A DNA stretch of 64,000 nt, taken from the NCBI GenBank assembly GCA_022828595.1, contig JAKGHH010000001.1:124818999-124882998 (forward strand). Direction: 5' to 3'. Position 1 is the first letter of the stretch; each line of letters begins with the position of its first letter. The DNA comes from Nelumbo lutea. Lineage: Eukaryota; Streptophyta; Magnoliopsida; Proteales; Nelumbonaceae. The position numbers and the translations under genes were made by a program. This document shows positions 1 to 11,226 of the stretch, piece after piece. The notes under the pieces were generated by a model. That model saw nothing but the letters and a program-made list of their open reading frames with translations, ran no database searches and was not told where the DNA came from.

Positions 1-592
1 AACACCTATTCTGTCTTTGGAATATTCGAATATTCTAATCAGGCGTCACTCGCTTGCATGACAATTGACAAGTTGACAGAATATCAGTCGTACAACAAAG
101 GAATCGCTTCACTGTTTCAGTGCTTTCTTTACACGCTACCATCAATTTGTTTATACCCCTCCGGATGAACTCGGATCTGCTATTGTGCTTCAGATGCGCG
201 GTTATAGATTACATTCAAGGGGGGTTGGTTGCAAATGACAACCGAAGCGGTAATATTACATTCGCAAAAAAAATAATCGACACAACCGTTTTAACTGGAA
301 GATAACGGTGAGGTTCTTTCCATCGCGAAGACAGAAGACTGAAGTCACCGAACGCGGGAGCAAGAAAAAGTTGAGCGCGGGAATGCAATTGCAACTATCT
401 TATTCGTAACGCAAACGGGTAGTCTATCACACACCGTCCATTGCTCTTCACACGGATCTTGATGATGCTGCATGCATATCTGCCAAATAATCTTCTGCTT
501 TACCATTCCCCACCTAAAAAAACACACACACACACACACAAAAGCGAGCAACGCAAGAGCATCCAAACAACTGAACAGAGCGAGCGAGGAGA
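1..592. promoter_or_regulatory. Upstream region of the eIF4B-like gene
   Basis: No coding region is supported here. The stretch holds the presumed promoter and 5' UTR of the gene starting at 593. A short (AC)n run lies at about 522-541, followed by an AG/GA-rich leader up to the start codon. I could not pick out a convincing TATA box, so the transcription start is unknown. Confidence 0.4.
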
Positions 593-3500
593 ATGGCGAC
601 CACCGTATCTGCTTGGGCAAAGCCTGGGGCATGGGCCCTCGACTCTGAAGAACACGAATCCATGGAGCTTCTTCAAAAGCAGCAGGCCAGTGAAAAGGAG
701 AACGCCAGTGAAAACAGTAACGGTCATTACGATTTGGCCTACCAACAACCACATCTCGCCCCTGATTTCCCTTCCCTCGCCGCCGCTGCCGCCACTAAAT
801 CCAAGAAGAAGAAGGGCCAGACATTCTCCCTTGCCGAATTCAGCAGCGGCAAGTCAGTCACCCACGGCTCCGCTAAGGTCGCTCAATTCAACCTAGCCAA
901 GGGTCTCACAGCCGAGGAGCTTCTCATCCTCCCCACCGGTCCTCGCGAGCGCACTGCAGAAGAGCTCGAGAGGTCTTCCTCCCGTGGATTCCGTTCTTAT
1001 GGCTCTGCCGGCATGCATGATAACGGACGAGGTACCAGGTATTCGAACGGTGACGATGCTTCGAAACCCAGGTGGGGATCTTCAAGGAATTCGGATGATC
1101 CCCGCGGGAACCATAGTTTTAACAGGGAATCTGCTCCTTCCCGTGCTGATGAGACCGACGATTGGGGTGCTGCTAAGAAATCTGTGGCTGCTACCCCTGC
1201 TTCTGAGCGCAGAGACAGGAATGGGTTCTTTGATTCTCATTCTAGGGCCGATGAATCTGAGAGCTGGCTGTCAAACAAGGGCTTTATTCCTTCCGAGGGG
1301 TGGAGAGGCGGTTCAGGGGGTGGATTTGAAAACCCTAGGGACAGAAGGGGAGGCTTTGAGATGTTTCAGAAGGATTCTTCCAATCGTGGCGTTGTAGATT
1401 CGGAGTCTTGGGGAAAGAAGAGGGAAGAGAACAATGGGAGCGGAAGGCCAATGCTAGTTTTGCAGCCGCGTACGTTGCCAGTGAACAACGGCGACCAGCA
1501 GCAGCCGGGACCTGGGATTACGACCAGAGCCAAGGGTTCGAGCCCATTTGGAGAAGCTCGCCCAAGGGAGGAGGTTTTGGCGGAAAAGGGGCAGGATTGG
1601 AAGAAGATTGACGAGCAGCTTGAGTCGGTGAAAATCAAGGATATTAATAATGGAGGCCCTGTTCATAATGATGGGCTGTCTTTAGGAAAAAAGAGTTTTG
1701 GAACCGGAAACGGGAGGGTGAGTCTACCTGAAGATAGGACTGAGAGAAGCTGGAGGAAGACAGATTCAGCTGATGTTCGTCCCTCAAGGTATGGTCTTAT
1801 CTAAACCAGTTGATCGTTTTGTTGATTGATCTCTTATCTGAGTAAAAAAGTAGTTCTTTAGTATTGAACGAATTAATTGATTTCATGTGTATAATTACAC
1901 ATTGTTTGCACTTGTAATTTTGACGGGCTATACATACAATTTTGCATCTTTGAATTTTCTAATGCTTAAGGAATAATTAACACCATTGGAAATGCTTACG
2001 TGTTCTAGACTTCTAGTTTCCAAATTTAATATTATCTTTTCCTTGCTAACTCTGGTTCGTTACCTGGGGCTCATAATTTCATCCTCTAGATCATACTGCA
2101 TATAATTTTTTAGACGGTTTCTCTCTTTTGGTACATGGGGATCTTTAGTGATTTGTCTATTTGAATATTAAGAAGTCTAAATTAGCCTCTCTATACCTTG
2201 ATAGGGGGAAGAAAATACCAGTAAGTAATTGAATGATGTAATAAACACTCGTTGAACAGAAATCCTTGACAAAGAAGGTGATTCTGCATATCTATAAAAA
2301 AAAAAGGTGATTCTGCATGCCAAGATTTCCACCGGTTCCTAAGAAGGTGATTCTGCATGTCAAGATTTCTACCGGTTTCTTGGGCCTTTATATTTAAAGT
2401 TGTATTCGATTCACTTTTTTGGTGGTAAAGAAGATAATCCATTAAAAGAGCAAAGGGAAGCAAACAAACAACACAAACCAACAAACAGAACAGAAACAAA
2501 CTATCTAATTACGACAACAGAATAAATAGCTATTACTGTCAGCAGACAAAATATCTAATAACCAAGAAGGGCATTGCCTGAACCACTCGGAGTGAAACCC
2601 AACATAGCAACTGCATGCGCTGCCCCATTAGTTAACCAATGCACAAAAGGAAAAGAGATGTTTAAAAGGCTTAGCAAGCTGCAAAATGTCCAGGACCAAG
2701 AATGCAATTTCCCTGAGGCAATTCAGCTCACCATTAGCTAAGGAGGAAATCACTAACTGACAGTCAGACTTGATTGAACAATTACTTGCACCCAGCCTAA
2801 CTGCTAGCTTAACACCTTCCTTAACAACAAGAGCTTCTGCCTCCAAAACTGAAACAGCTTCAAGAAGGCCACATTTAGCTTGCCACAAAACACACATTTG
2901 AGTCTCTGGCCACCACACTGAAAGACGCAATACCTGAAGACCAGCATCCACATTAATCTCTTGTTTAGTAACATCATTGAGTAATTTATTCTCATAGGGT
3001 TGCACCTAACTATTGCCTGCACTATACAGAAATCTTCCAACTTCTTACTGATCAAAAAGAAAAAAAAAAGATCCCACATCAATATTGCTGACTGGGTAAT
3101 CCCATAAACAACTTTTATGTCCACACTCCACAAGATTCCACATTGGTTGTTTTTGTAGTACATCTTCTCAATTTTGTTTTTTGTCTTTTCTGGCTGGGTT
3201 CTTTTTGTACATCGTCTCATGATTCATTCCCTTCCTTTATGCAATGAAAGGTACCTTTTCTCCCAAAAAGATCCAACATTAGTTGTGCTGGGTGTTCTTT
3301 GGGGTGTTGGTGGACACTCGTTTAAAGATTTTATTTTATTTTATTCTTTTTCTTTCCTTGGGCGCTCTCTTTTTAAAATGATGGCTCAATTGGCAAAGTT
3401 TCATATTGGTTGTAGTGAAGACAAAGGAGTTAATCCTGCCTTTATTGTGGGTGGAGAGGTTGGGAGACTGCCTACCCCTGTTGTGTAGACCATTTGCCTA

Positions 3501-5266
3501 GCAAGAAAACTTTCATTGTTTTATTTTATTTATATGGCATAGATGTCCCCTGTTGTCCTGTCAATACTATGTGAAGCTATATGCTAGAGAAATCTGTTTA
3601 ATTGACAAATAGTGCATTCGGTTTGGAATTTGGTCTTCATGATTGTTTCTTTTGTTATTTTTTAATTAATGAAATTGATGTTAGGCTTTTTTTTTAATCA
3701 GCAAATTAATGTTAGGCTATTCACACAGAAAAATAAATTTGGTTGAAATTATACCTTGATTTATTCATGATTGCCCTTTCTTAGTTAACTGCTTTAGTTA
3801 ATGGAATTGATGTTAGACTATTCACTTGGGTTTACATTCAGTTATTTATTATTTATTTTATTTGGAGTGATGGGAACAAACATATCACATCAATTTGTTT
3901 GCTTTAGTCTGCAATGTGGAATTGCAAACCGGTGCTTGAATTAACAATTTTGCCTCTCAGAATTCAAGATTACAGACAATATAATATAGTTTATGGAACT
4001 ACGGCCAATTCTTTGTGTCAGAAACACACTTGAGTCTTGATTGAGGCACCACCACCACCAAGTCTGATCCACTTAGCATGGAAACTTGCACGCATCTGAG
4101 AGACAGACGACTATTAAAATTAAAATTTAAACCAAATAAATAAGAACCTGTGGAGGAAGGCGGACTAGGATGGGGTTTGGGATGTCCTATCTTAAGGTCA
4201 AAGCATTGTCAGTGTTCTTAATGCAATGTGATATTGACTAATTTTTTTAACCTCCCTAGGCAATGCAAATGCAATGTGTAGTTGGTATCTAGGCACTGGC
4301 CTGTTGGTCACAAAAATGTGTTTTAAGTTTAAGATATTATTGCAATCTTACACAGATCAACTCAACAAAGCCTTGTCCGAACTATATGGAGTTAGCTAAA
4401 TGAATCTTGTTTCAGTGTCATGTTCTGCTGCAGTCTTAATTCTTATATATCAGTTGATATAGACTTAAATATGCAATAAACAAATTATATTAAATGTATG
4501 TTTTACAATATTCATTATATAAACAAATAAATGGAGATTGGGTAGTGAGAAATAGAAGTGATAGTATCCATTTTCAAGGAAAGCATGCATTTTTTTTTTT
4601 TGATGAGTAGGAAAGCATGCAATTTTGATTGTTTAATGTGGCTCCTTGTTTGTGGTAATTCCATATTGGTACCCCACCAAATGGAGGAAAGCTAAAAGAA
4701 CTCTTCCACTACCCCATTTTATAATCTTATGGCTTTTGTATTTATAGACAATCGCCTTTCTTCATGCCATCAGGAGTGCTTTAAAGCAACTATCAAACTA
4801 GCCTATGTATAACAAAAAAAAGACATAAATAATATATATGATATATTTTATGGAATTAGAGGTTATCACAAAGAATTATGTTCATGGTGAGTCTGGTGAC
4901 TAGTTGATGACGAGTCAACACCTTAATAGTATTGAGTAATGTTCTCATTATAAAAAGAAATGGGAGAAAACAATGAACCATGAACTGATGTGCTGGTTCT
5001 TATGCCTTAATGGTTAATCTATTGTGTGGTCATAGGACTGAATTAGGTAAAATAAGTAGTGGGCAGGAGCTCCCTACCCTTTACCAGCATCCCCTTATTG
5101 GTCTTCATTTTGTTCTAACTTCTAATTAGTCTTTCTGAAAACATACAACGTTAGTTCTTTGGAAATTAGTCTCTATCTTGTTTTAACCATATTTATGATA
5201 TTCTTTTCTCCATTGGAAGAAGCCAGAGAAAGCAGTGGAGAAGGTAATGGGGTTGGTTGGAATTAA
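593..5266 (+). CDS. Plant-type eukaryotic translation initiation factor 4B (eIF4B-like), two inferred exons
   Basis: Exon 1 (593-1788) encodes nearly the whole protein, about 398 residues. Exon 2 is inferred at 5227-5266. The N-terminus (WAKPGAWALDSEEHE), the FPSLAAAA / KSKKKKGQ block near residues 60-80 and LPTGPRERTAEEL near residue 115 are hallmarks of the plant eIF4B-like family, which stimulates the eIF4A/4F RNA helicase at the 43S-mRNA step in the cytoplasm. The middle is low-complexity, rich in G, R, S and D, with repeated Trp motifs (RADETDDWG, RADESESW, VDSESWG). The start sits in a good context (gaggagaATGGCG). Exon 1 ends at AAG|GTATGG; without splicing the frame reads only YGLI then stop. 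The acceptor CCAG|AGAAAG gives a 12-residue tail ending at TAA 5264-5266. An alternative donor inside that exon (AAG|GTAATG) would extend the protein into 5395-5510, so the 3' structure is inference. Confidence 0.72.
2273..2380. repeat. Short tandem repeat in eIF4B intron
   Basis: About three degenerate copies of a unit beginning AAGAAGGTGATTCTGCAT and continuing with CAAGATTTC-ACCGGTT are arranged head to tail. The first copy is interrupted by a short A-rich run. No coding potential is seen. Confidence 0.6.
2545..3005 (-). pseudogene. LINE RNase H fragment in eIF4B intron
   Basis: Read on the minus strand, this encodes an RNase H-like (RVT_3) C-terminal piece typical of plant L1-type elements. 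Visible are a W-x-AKCG start, EAEALVVKEGVKLA (the E-A-E-A helix) and SDCQLVISSL (the catalytic D of the S/D-C-Q motif). A stop or frameshift follows near 2628, after which AAHAVAMLGF continues in another frame. It lies antisense within the large eIF4B intron, is 5' truncated and cannot be functional. The host intron (1789-5226) otherwise shows no gene. Confidence 0.65.
4577..4621 (-). mobile_element. Minimal poly(A)-tailed retro-insertion with 13-bp target duplication
   Basis: AGGAAAGCATGCA occurs at 4577-4589 and again at 4609-4621. The 19 bases between are a T-run followed by GATGAGT, the reverse complement of a poly(A)-tailed LINE or SINE 3' terminus (ACTCATC-A(n)). This is the footprint of an extremely 5'-truncated target-primed reverse-transcription event. 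Confidence 0.6.
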
Positions 5267-5617
5267 TCCAGTTGTAGTGCTTGCTCAGATTTTCCCTCTG
5301 TTTGCTCTAGATGACTGTTGCAATGCCACCTGGGTGCTGTCTGTTCTATCGGTTGCTTTGATGCTGATGCTCATTTGGTTCTTACAAGTTGTCTTGTGTG
5401 CAGTGCTGGGAAAGTCCACGAGGACGGAGGCGTTTCTGAATTCTGATGATAGAATGACTTTGGTGGATGAGAAGCATAAATGGGAGCTTCCACGAAAATG
5501 TGAGGTATTGAATTGCGAGATTATCAGATTCTTGGTCCTATTTTCTATTTTTCTTTCCCATATTTTCTCTTTGGTTTTGTTTTTATCCCTTTTGGGTCAC
5601 TGTAGATTGTGGGGCAA

Positions 5618-5981
5618 CCAGTTTTGGTAGTCTTTTTGAGTAGTTTGCTATTTAGGTTTATATTTAGACTCGTCTGTGGCGGAGGCATGACCACACTAAA
5701 TTATTTGTATGCGTTGTCTTCTTTTTGAAGGATTAATTGCTCCAGTTTTGGTAGTCTTTTTGAGTAGTTTGCTATTTATATTTAGACTCGTCTGTGGCGG
5801 AGGCATGACCACACTAAATTATTTGTATGCGTTGTCTTCTTTTTGAAGGATTAATTGCTCCAGTTTTGGTAGTCTTTTTGAGTAGTTTGCTATTTAGGTT
5901 TATATTTAGACTCGTCTGTGGCGGAGGCATGACCACACTAAATTATTTGTATGCGTTTTCTTCTTTTTGAAGGATTAATTG
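5618..5981. repeat. Three-copy tandem repeat (124/118/122 bp) downstream of eIF4B
   Basis: Copies begin at 5618, 5742 and 5860 with CCAGTTTTGGTAGTC. Each runs through ACTCGTCTGTGGCGGAGGC to GAAGGATTAATTG. The middle copy lacks six bases (AGGTTT, within CTATTTAGGTTTATATTTAG). Near-identity among copies suggests recent amplification. The array probably lies in or just past the 3' UTR of the eIF4B-like gene. Confidence 0.9.
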
Positions 5982-7340
5982 TTCTTTCATGTTGAGCAAA
6001 TTTTGGATATTCTAATTTTGTGACAACTAAATTAAGATTGTCTCCTAGAGGTGGAGGATGGATTCTTTCCTTCACGGAAGAAGTAAAATTATTACCTATC
6101 TTGTGTTGTGAAGTTTTTTATTTCTCTGAAAGTGAAGTATACAGTTTCCATTATCAACTGTGGAAGTGAACGTGAGACCAAAATTTTCTGTTTCCCTTGT
6201 TTTCGTCTTTTTCTTCTGCTCGTTAAATCCCATTTTATGCCACCAATCAGGGCTAGATATAGCCAAGATGATGGTGGCCACCAATCAGAATCCCTTTTGA
6301 CCTTGGTGTTTTTAATCCTATGATGTTATTCCCAAATCCTAATACTTGAAAGAACATTGGATAGACAAAGCCTTGATAGTCTAGGTGGCTATTGCTAGCC
6401 ATGCTAGCGTATAATATTTACGTTTACCATCCTCCAATAACAGATTGTTTGATCTACTGAACTCCATCTATCTCCGCCGACTTGGAGTATACGATTTGAA
6501 TACTAGTCTTGACGCTGATTTCCACTTTGCTCTCTGCCCAACTTACCTACTCTCAACTTTGACTACTTCACCTCCTTTTAGTTTTGTCTGCTGGGCTGTC
6601 GAAGGAAGCAGAATACCACCTACGTCTTGCCGCATGGAGCCAACTGGTTGGTTCGTAAGGTCTTTGTAGTGGAGATTTGGAATTGGGATTGAATGGGTTA
6701 ATCCCGTTTTGGTGAGGTGATTACGAATGTTAGTCCTGAGTTCACATCTGCGCCCCACAGTGCATCCCCGCCGTGTGTTGGGAATATCTCCCGATGATAA
6801 TAACAGACCTGATGATGTCATCATCGGGAGATGATCCCTGGGACGTTGTGGGGCGCAGATCTAAACTCGTTAGATGGACAAAGTCCTTTAACAACGGTAA
6901 CGTAATAAAAGCATCTTATTATCTTTTACAATGCAGTTGTCATGTCAGACATTGCTTCCAAATCTTTCTATGATTTTGTAATATTTTTTTTTTGAATTTT
7001 TAATTTAAAAATAAAAAATTGAACTGTGTGTGTTTTGAAGCCTGATTGGGCAATTTAACATAGGTATCTTTTTAAACAATTCAGCTTCTGTCACACTGCA
7101 AGCCCGTTCTCACACTGTCTCATTATCATTTTTTCCATTCTTTCTAATAATAAAATTTTAGAATGGACAAAAATGGATAGAAATGGGCAAAATGAAGAAA
7201 CGTTATGGATCAAACACGCTTTTTTAACGAAGTCTTTTTATGAAAAGAATGAGAATAAATTTTTAACCCATTTGATTGGAAATTTTATTTTAATTTATTT
7301 TTATGTAACTAATTAGCATCTATTTAAAATTAATTGAAAG
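5982..7340. other. Intergenic stretch without a recognisable gene
   Basis: No coding region is supported. It includes the nested inverted repeat at 6746-6860 and a fragment of the dispersed GCGCCCCACA-family repeat, and is otherwise AT-rich from about 6970. A small hairpin-prone segment lies near 7120-7170. Confidence 0.6.
6746..6860. repeat. Nested perfect inverted repeats (hairpin-forming)
   Basis: Outer arms ATCTGCGCCCCACA (6746-6759) and TGTGGGGCGCAGAT (6847-6860) are perfect reverse complements. Inside them, ATCTCCCGATGAT (6786-6798) and ATCATCGGGAGAT (6820-6832) are also perfect. The whole could fold as a two-tier hairpin. The outer arm is shared with four other loci in the window near 11.85, 23.56, 58.72 and 59.83 kb. 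Confidence 0.8.
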
Positions 7341-8032
7341 AAGGATAAATTTCTTAAATTACTTGTCTGGTTTAGCTAATTGATTAAGTGTACATTTATT
7401 GTTTAAAAATTAATTAATGTTACTCTTATTGTTTTAATAACTACCTAAAACTTCCCCTACCATTAACATTTTGTCTAAACCGTTTACATGTGATACGATA
7501 TGATTGTTATATTTTTTAAAAATTCCTAATATACTTTTTTATGGTCAAAAATATTCTTTTCGTTCTTAACAAATGATGTTAACTCTATTTCGGGCACAGA
7601 CTGATTCTACTATTGAACCAGTCACTAGTTGAACTAGTCACTGACGTCAACACTACGGGGACTAACCTATTATTGGTAATCTCCAGCACCGACGTATCCG
7701 TATCCGGTGGATACCGTCCAAGAATCCCTGGCCAACTCATCAAATCCTGCCTCTTTGTATCAATGCCACCGCCGCTGCAACTCCTAGCAGCGGCTGCTTC
7801 TTTGGTCATTCTCTCGATCTCCCCTATTTCTTTCTCTCAACCTACACCTCTCTTTTGTTCTCAGGTGGATCAATGCTCAAGAGCTCGCCTCCAGATTTTT
7901 GGGTTTGATGAATCACCCTCGCGGACATCTCCACATTTCTCTCCTTTACTGACTGCAATCGCCACATTTCTCTCCTTTATGGAAAGAAATCCTCAAGAGA
8001 ACAATAAACAAATCAGCATAACACAGAGCATA

Positions 8033-8239
8033 TTACAAGAGAACAATAAACAGATCACCAACAACAAAGCGATTGACGTAATCGAGAGCTAAACAAGAAT
8101 CACAGAGCACATTACGCGCATTAACACCTTGAGACTCTAAGGTCGAAACTCTCCCAGTCATCCACCAGCGGCGCACGGTAGCGTCGTTGTACGCCACCAC
8201 GTTCTCTCCCTGCGGTAGAGCGAGAATGTAGACAGCCAT
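8033..8239 (-). pseudogene. Unidentified 68-codon reading frame inside the TIR element
   Basis: The translation contains a gene-like, non-low-complexity stretch (VVAYNDATVRRWWMTGRV, then NARNVLCDSCLALDYVNRF) that does not resemble any transposase. I do not recognise the family. Its position within a TIR element suggests a captured host exon, but the ends are undefined, no splice sites are certain, and it may not be expressed. Confidence 0.25.
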
Positions 8240-8622
8240 GAGAGAGAAGAGGAAGGGGAGAAAGAGGGAAAAGAGAAGGGAGAGAACAGAGGGCTTCGCC
8301 GCTGGAACCTCCGGTGCCCAGTCGGAAACGCCATTGCCAACCTTTGCCGCTGGAACTGCCGCTCTCTCTGACAGTCGATGTTCTTCTAGTGCTCTATATC
8401 TATCAGCGGGCTACGGCGGTTGGAAATGGCTTCAAATCTGTTGTAGAGCCGAGAATGTAGACGGCCGTAAGAGAGAAGAGGAAGGGGAGAAAGAGGGAAA
8501 AGAGAATGGAGAGAACAAAGGGCTTCGCCGCTGGAACCGCCACTCTCTCTGACAATCGGTGCTCTTCTTTGGTGCTTTGTATCTTTTGCCATTGACTCAG
8601 TGGGCTTCGGCGGTTGGATCCC
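8215..8622. repeat. Tandem duplication, period about 228 bp
   Basis: A block starting GTAGAGCGAGAATGTAGAC at 8215 and running through GAGAGAAGAGGAAGGGGAG and GGGCTTCGCCGCTGGAACC recurs from 8443 at moderate divergence. Both copies end with a similar CGGCGGTTGGA segment. Confidence 0.75.
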
Positions 8623-8734
8623 TTATATCTCCCGGTGCTCTGTATCTGAGAGATACTCAGGGATGAAGAGAAGAAGAAGAGGAAGGGTTCGTTCACGCCA
8701 TCTGATGCAGTTGAAGATAAGTTTGTCTGCTGCA

Positions 8735-8940
8735 AGTCCTCGATTTCTGCCGACGATGACATTTAGCGCTTTCCGTCGCCGATGGCGATTTTGGCCACTA
8801 TGAGTCCTCGATTTCTGCCGACGATGACATTTGGCGCTTTCCGTCGCCGATGGCGATTTTGGCCACTATGAGTCCTCGGTTTCTGCCGACGACGATTTTG
8901 GCCGTTGCGATTCCTCGATTTCTACCGCCGATGACCTTTA
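8735..8940. repeat. 68-bp tandem repeat, about 2.5 copies plus a degenerate tail
   Basis: AGTCCTCGATTTCTGCCGAC starts at 8735, 8803 and 8871 (period exactly 68), each followed by the CGCTTTCCGTCGCCGATGGC segment in the first two copies. A shortened, diverged copy follows at about 8908. Confidence 0.85.
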
Positions 8941-9526
8941 GTGGAAGAGTGAAGAGTTAGCTTGGGAGAGAGGAGACCTTCCCTCCAAAAATCAGTTAGA
9001 GGGCAAAACGGACATTTGACTTTTTTTCGTTCATATTTAACGTCCATATAGATCCACTTAGTCAATTAACTAAATGATAAGCTTAGTTTAAGAAATTTAT
9101 CCTTAAAAGAAATTAATTTGTTGCATTGAGTGGAAGATTGTGCAAATGAAAAAATAGAACTTGGAGCTTCAAAATAAAAATGGAATCTTAAATTTGTAAA
9201 ATTAAAAATAAAACTAATAACATGAAGAATATAAAATATCTAACAATTTCATGAATTTGATAATAGTATATTCAATAAAGATAATATATTAATAAAGTCA
9301 TAAAATAGAGTAAAACATCATAAAATCAGGAATCATATTGTTTATTTTCTTTTTACATAGAAGCTTTGTGCGGTAGTCATAAACTATTAGCTTAGGTCTC
9401 AAAAACTGCTCTCAGATTTTTATCAACGGATGGTTGAAGTTAATGTTTGTCGACATATGTTTTAACAACAGACTATCCATTTGTTGGTAAAGACTGTGCC
9501 AGTAATTTATTATATAGAGTTTAAAG

Positions 9527-10093
9527 AAGGGAAAATTTTCGATCAGTATCCTGTATTTTGGCTCGAGTGTAATTTGGTCCTAAATTTTAAAATGCGACAA
9601 TCCTATACGGATGTATCTAACTTTTAAAAATGTGACAATTCATTACCCAAACTTTAAAAATGTGACAATCCAGTACCTTCGTTAGTCAATCCGTTAATCA
9701 ACTATTAAGTGACATTTGAAAAGTCAAAAATACCCTAATAATACGATCTAATTCTCTTTATCAATCATCCAAACATTGACAATAAAATGATTAGTCCCTA
9801 ATTCTAGATTCTTTTAAACAGTCACCAACTTTTTTGAATAGAAGAGGCTAAGATTTTGGATCGCTAAGTTTTTTGTCAATGTTTGGGTGGTTCATAAAGA
9901 GAATTAGATGTCATTCGAATGACATTTTTGACTTTTCAAATATCACTTAATGGCTGATTAACGGACTAATTAACGACAGGTATTGGATTGTCACATTTTG
10001 ATAGTTTGAGTATTGGATTGTTGCATTTTAAAGTTTAGGGACCAAATTGTCACTTGAGCCAAAGTACATGATACTAATTGGGAATTTTCCCTT
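9527..10093. mobile_element. Foldback-type MITE (567 bp) with long inverted arms
   Basis: The ends AAGGGAAAATT and AATTTTCCCTT are inverted. The arms stay complementary deep into the element: GGCTCGAGTG versus CACTTGAGCC, CTAATTCTCTTTAT versus ATAAAGAGAATTAG, and AAAAGTCAAAAAT versus ATTTTTGACTTTT. Flanking TAAAG (9522-9526 and 10094-10098) is a likely 5-bp target duplication. No coding sequence is present. Confidence 0.65.
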
Positions 10094-10480
10094 TAAAGAA
10101 TGAAAATGAGCAATATGAGGCACCATTATTTTTCATGCTACAAGTTAGCTCAATTTTTATGCCATAAATTCATTTTTCATTTTAAAATGAACGAAACCCA
10201 TGGTAAGAATTTTGTAAAAAACATCTTCATGTAATTCATTTCTTGCTCATTCTTGACTAAAATGAGTAAGAATTAAAAGAATGAAACTCGTAGCAGTGAA
10301 GCAAAAATGACCGTAATTGTTTTCATTTTGTGTTTGAGAATACAATTCCAACACACGTGCCAAACTGATCATGGGTGAGTATAAGTATTACCCAGGTAGG
10401 TCATTTCATTTTTTATAATTATTAATTTCCACTTGAGAAAGTTTATTTACTCAAAAAGTAACGGGATAAGTGATATCCAT
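10094..10480. other. Intergenic AT-rich DNA
   Basis: Nothing recognisable is seen between the foldback element and the LINE fragment; only AT-rich sequence with short repeats of the ATGAGTAAGAAT type. Confidence 0.4.
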
Positions 10481-10491
10481 GAAAAACACAC

Positions 10492-10800
10492 TTGCGGAAT
10501 CCATTCTTACCAATAAAGGAATGCCCAAGATGGAAGATGGATACTCTTTTTGATAACATTTTGAATATGATGGAAGAATGTCAAACAGTCCAACTAAAGC
10601 ACTGTTATCGGGAAGCCAATAGATGTGCAAACTTAGCGTTTCAAGAAGATCAGAGGTTTACGATTTTTGTATTCCTCCCAATAGAATTAATTGTTACACT
10701 TCATCTGGGACGATATTTTGTTAGATGTATTTATGTAAGCTTTATCCTTTTTCTACCAAAACAAAGGAACATGGGATTACCCTCGAAAAAACAACGGGGC
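10492..10800 (+). pseudogene. LINE RNase H C-terminal fragment
   Basis: The plus-strand frame holds HCYREANRCANLAFQ, matching the H-x-x-R-E-A-N-x-x-A-(D/N)-x-L-A signature at the C-terminus of RNase H domains in plant L1 elements. It is followed by a 3' UTR-like FILFLPKQ segment. The element is severely 5' truncated. Confidence 0.6.
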
Positions 10801-11226
10801 CTAAGGTGAATTTGCGTGCCTAAAATAAAGTGAATTGGGGTCTGCTCAAACATGTAGAAAAGCCCAATCCGTTTGACAGGACCCATGGACGCGGTGGCAA
10901 GACAAGATATCACAATGGTGCAGTGATCATAGCAATGCCTGTGCCTCTTCTCCTTTGTGCTTCCCTGTTATTTTTATTTTTTATTTTTTGGTAGAACACA
11001 AAAACCAGGGATAGCTCGACCCCACAAATCACCCCAACAGAAAACAGTATATCCTTCGGAGGGTTAGCATCTCCAAGAGAAAGAGACCTTACCAACTGGC
11101 TGGTTCACACTTTGAAAATTGCTCAATTAATTTCATTAATCGTTCCGGTAATTTATTTATCTTGTTACCATGAAGATGGCTCTGAGTAGCCAATGAACTT
11201 TTGCCTTTTAGCTGTAAAAAAGAAGG
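10800..11226. other. Intergenic, no gene seen
   Basis: No coding feature can be supported. Only short low-complexity T/A-rich patches (around 10970-10990) are visible. Confidence 0.4.

Larger units (their letters stand above)
7341..9104. mobile_element. Non-autonomous TIR element (~1.76 kb) with internal tandem repeats
   Basis: The left end AAGGATAAATTTCTTAAA (7341-7358) is matched in reverse complement by the right end TTTAAGAAATTTATCCTT (9087-9104). Looser complementarity continues inward for about 25 bp (TTAG..TTAATTGA). Flanks GAAAG / AAAAG may be a degraded target duplication. The GC-richer interior (7600-8950) contains two tandem-repeat blocks and an unidentified minus-strand reading frame, but no transposase. 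Superfamily is unassigned; a Mutator-like or Pack-type element with captured gene sequence is one option. Confidence 0.5.

Noticed and set aside
345..896. Open frames on both strands overlapping the eIF4B start
   Set aside because: They overlap the well-supported eIF4B reading frame and translate to low-complexity or CA-repeat sequence; shadows of the real gene or repeat.
5235..5630. Possible extra protein-coding exon(s) after eIF4B
   Set aside because: The stretch ...GKSTRTEAFLNSDDRMTLVDEKHKWELPRKCE looks partly coding and has a plausible acceptor at 5402, but it matches no eIF4B C-terminus I know, and the N-terminal half overlaps the proposed exon 2 in another frame. Left as an alternative 3' structure.
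7585..8092. Genes at 7.6-8.1 kb
   Set aside because: Overlapping open frames on both strands within a TIR element; no domain recognised.
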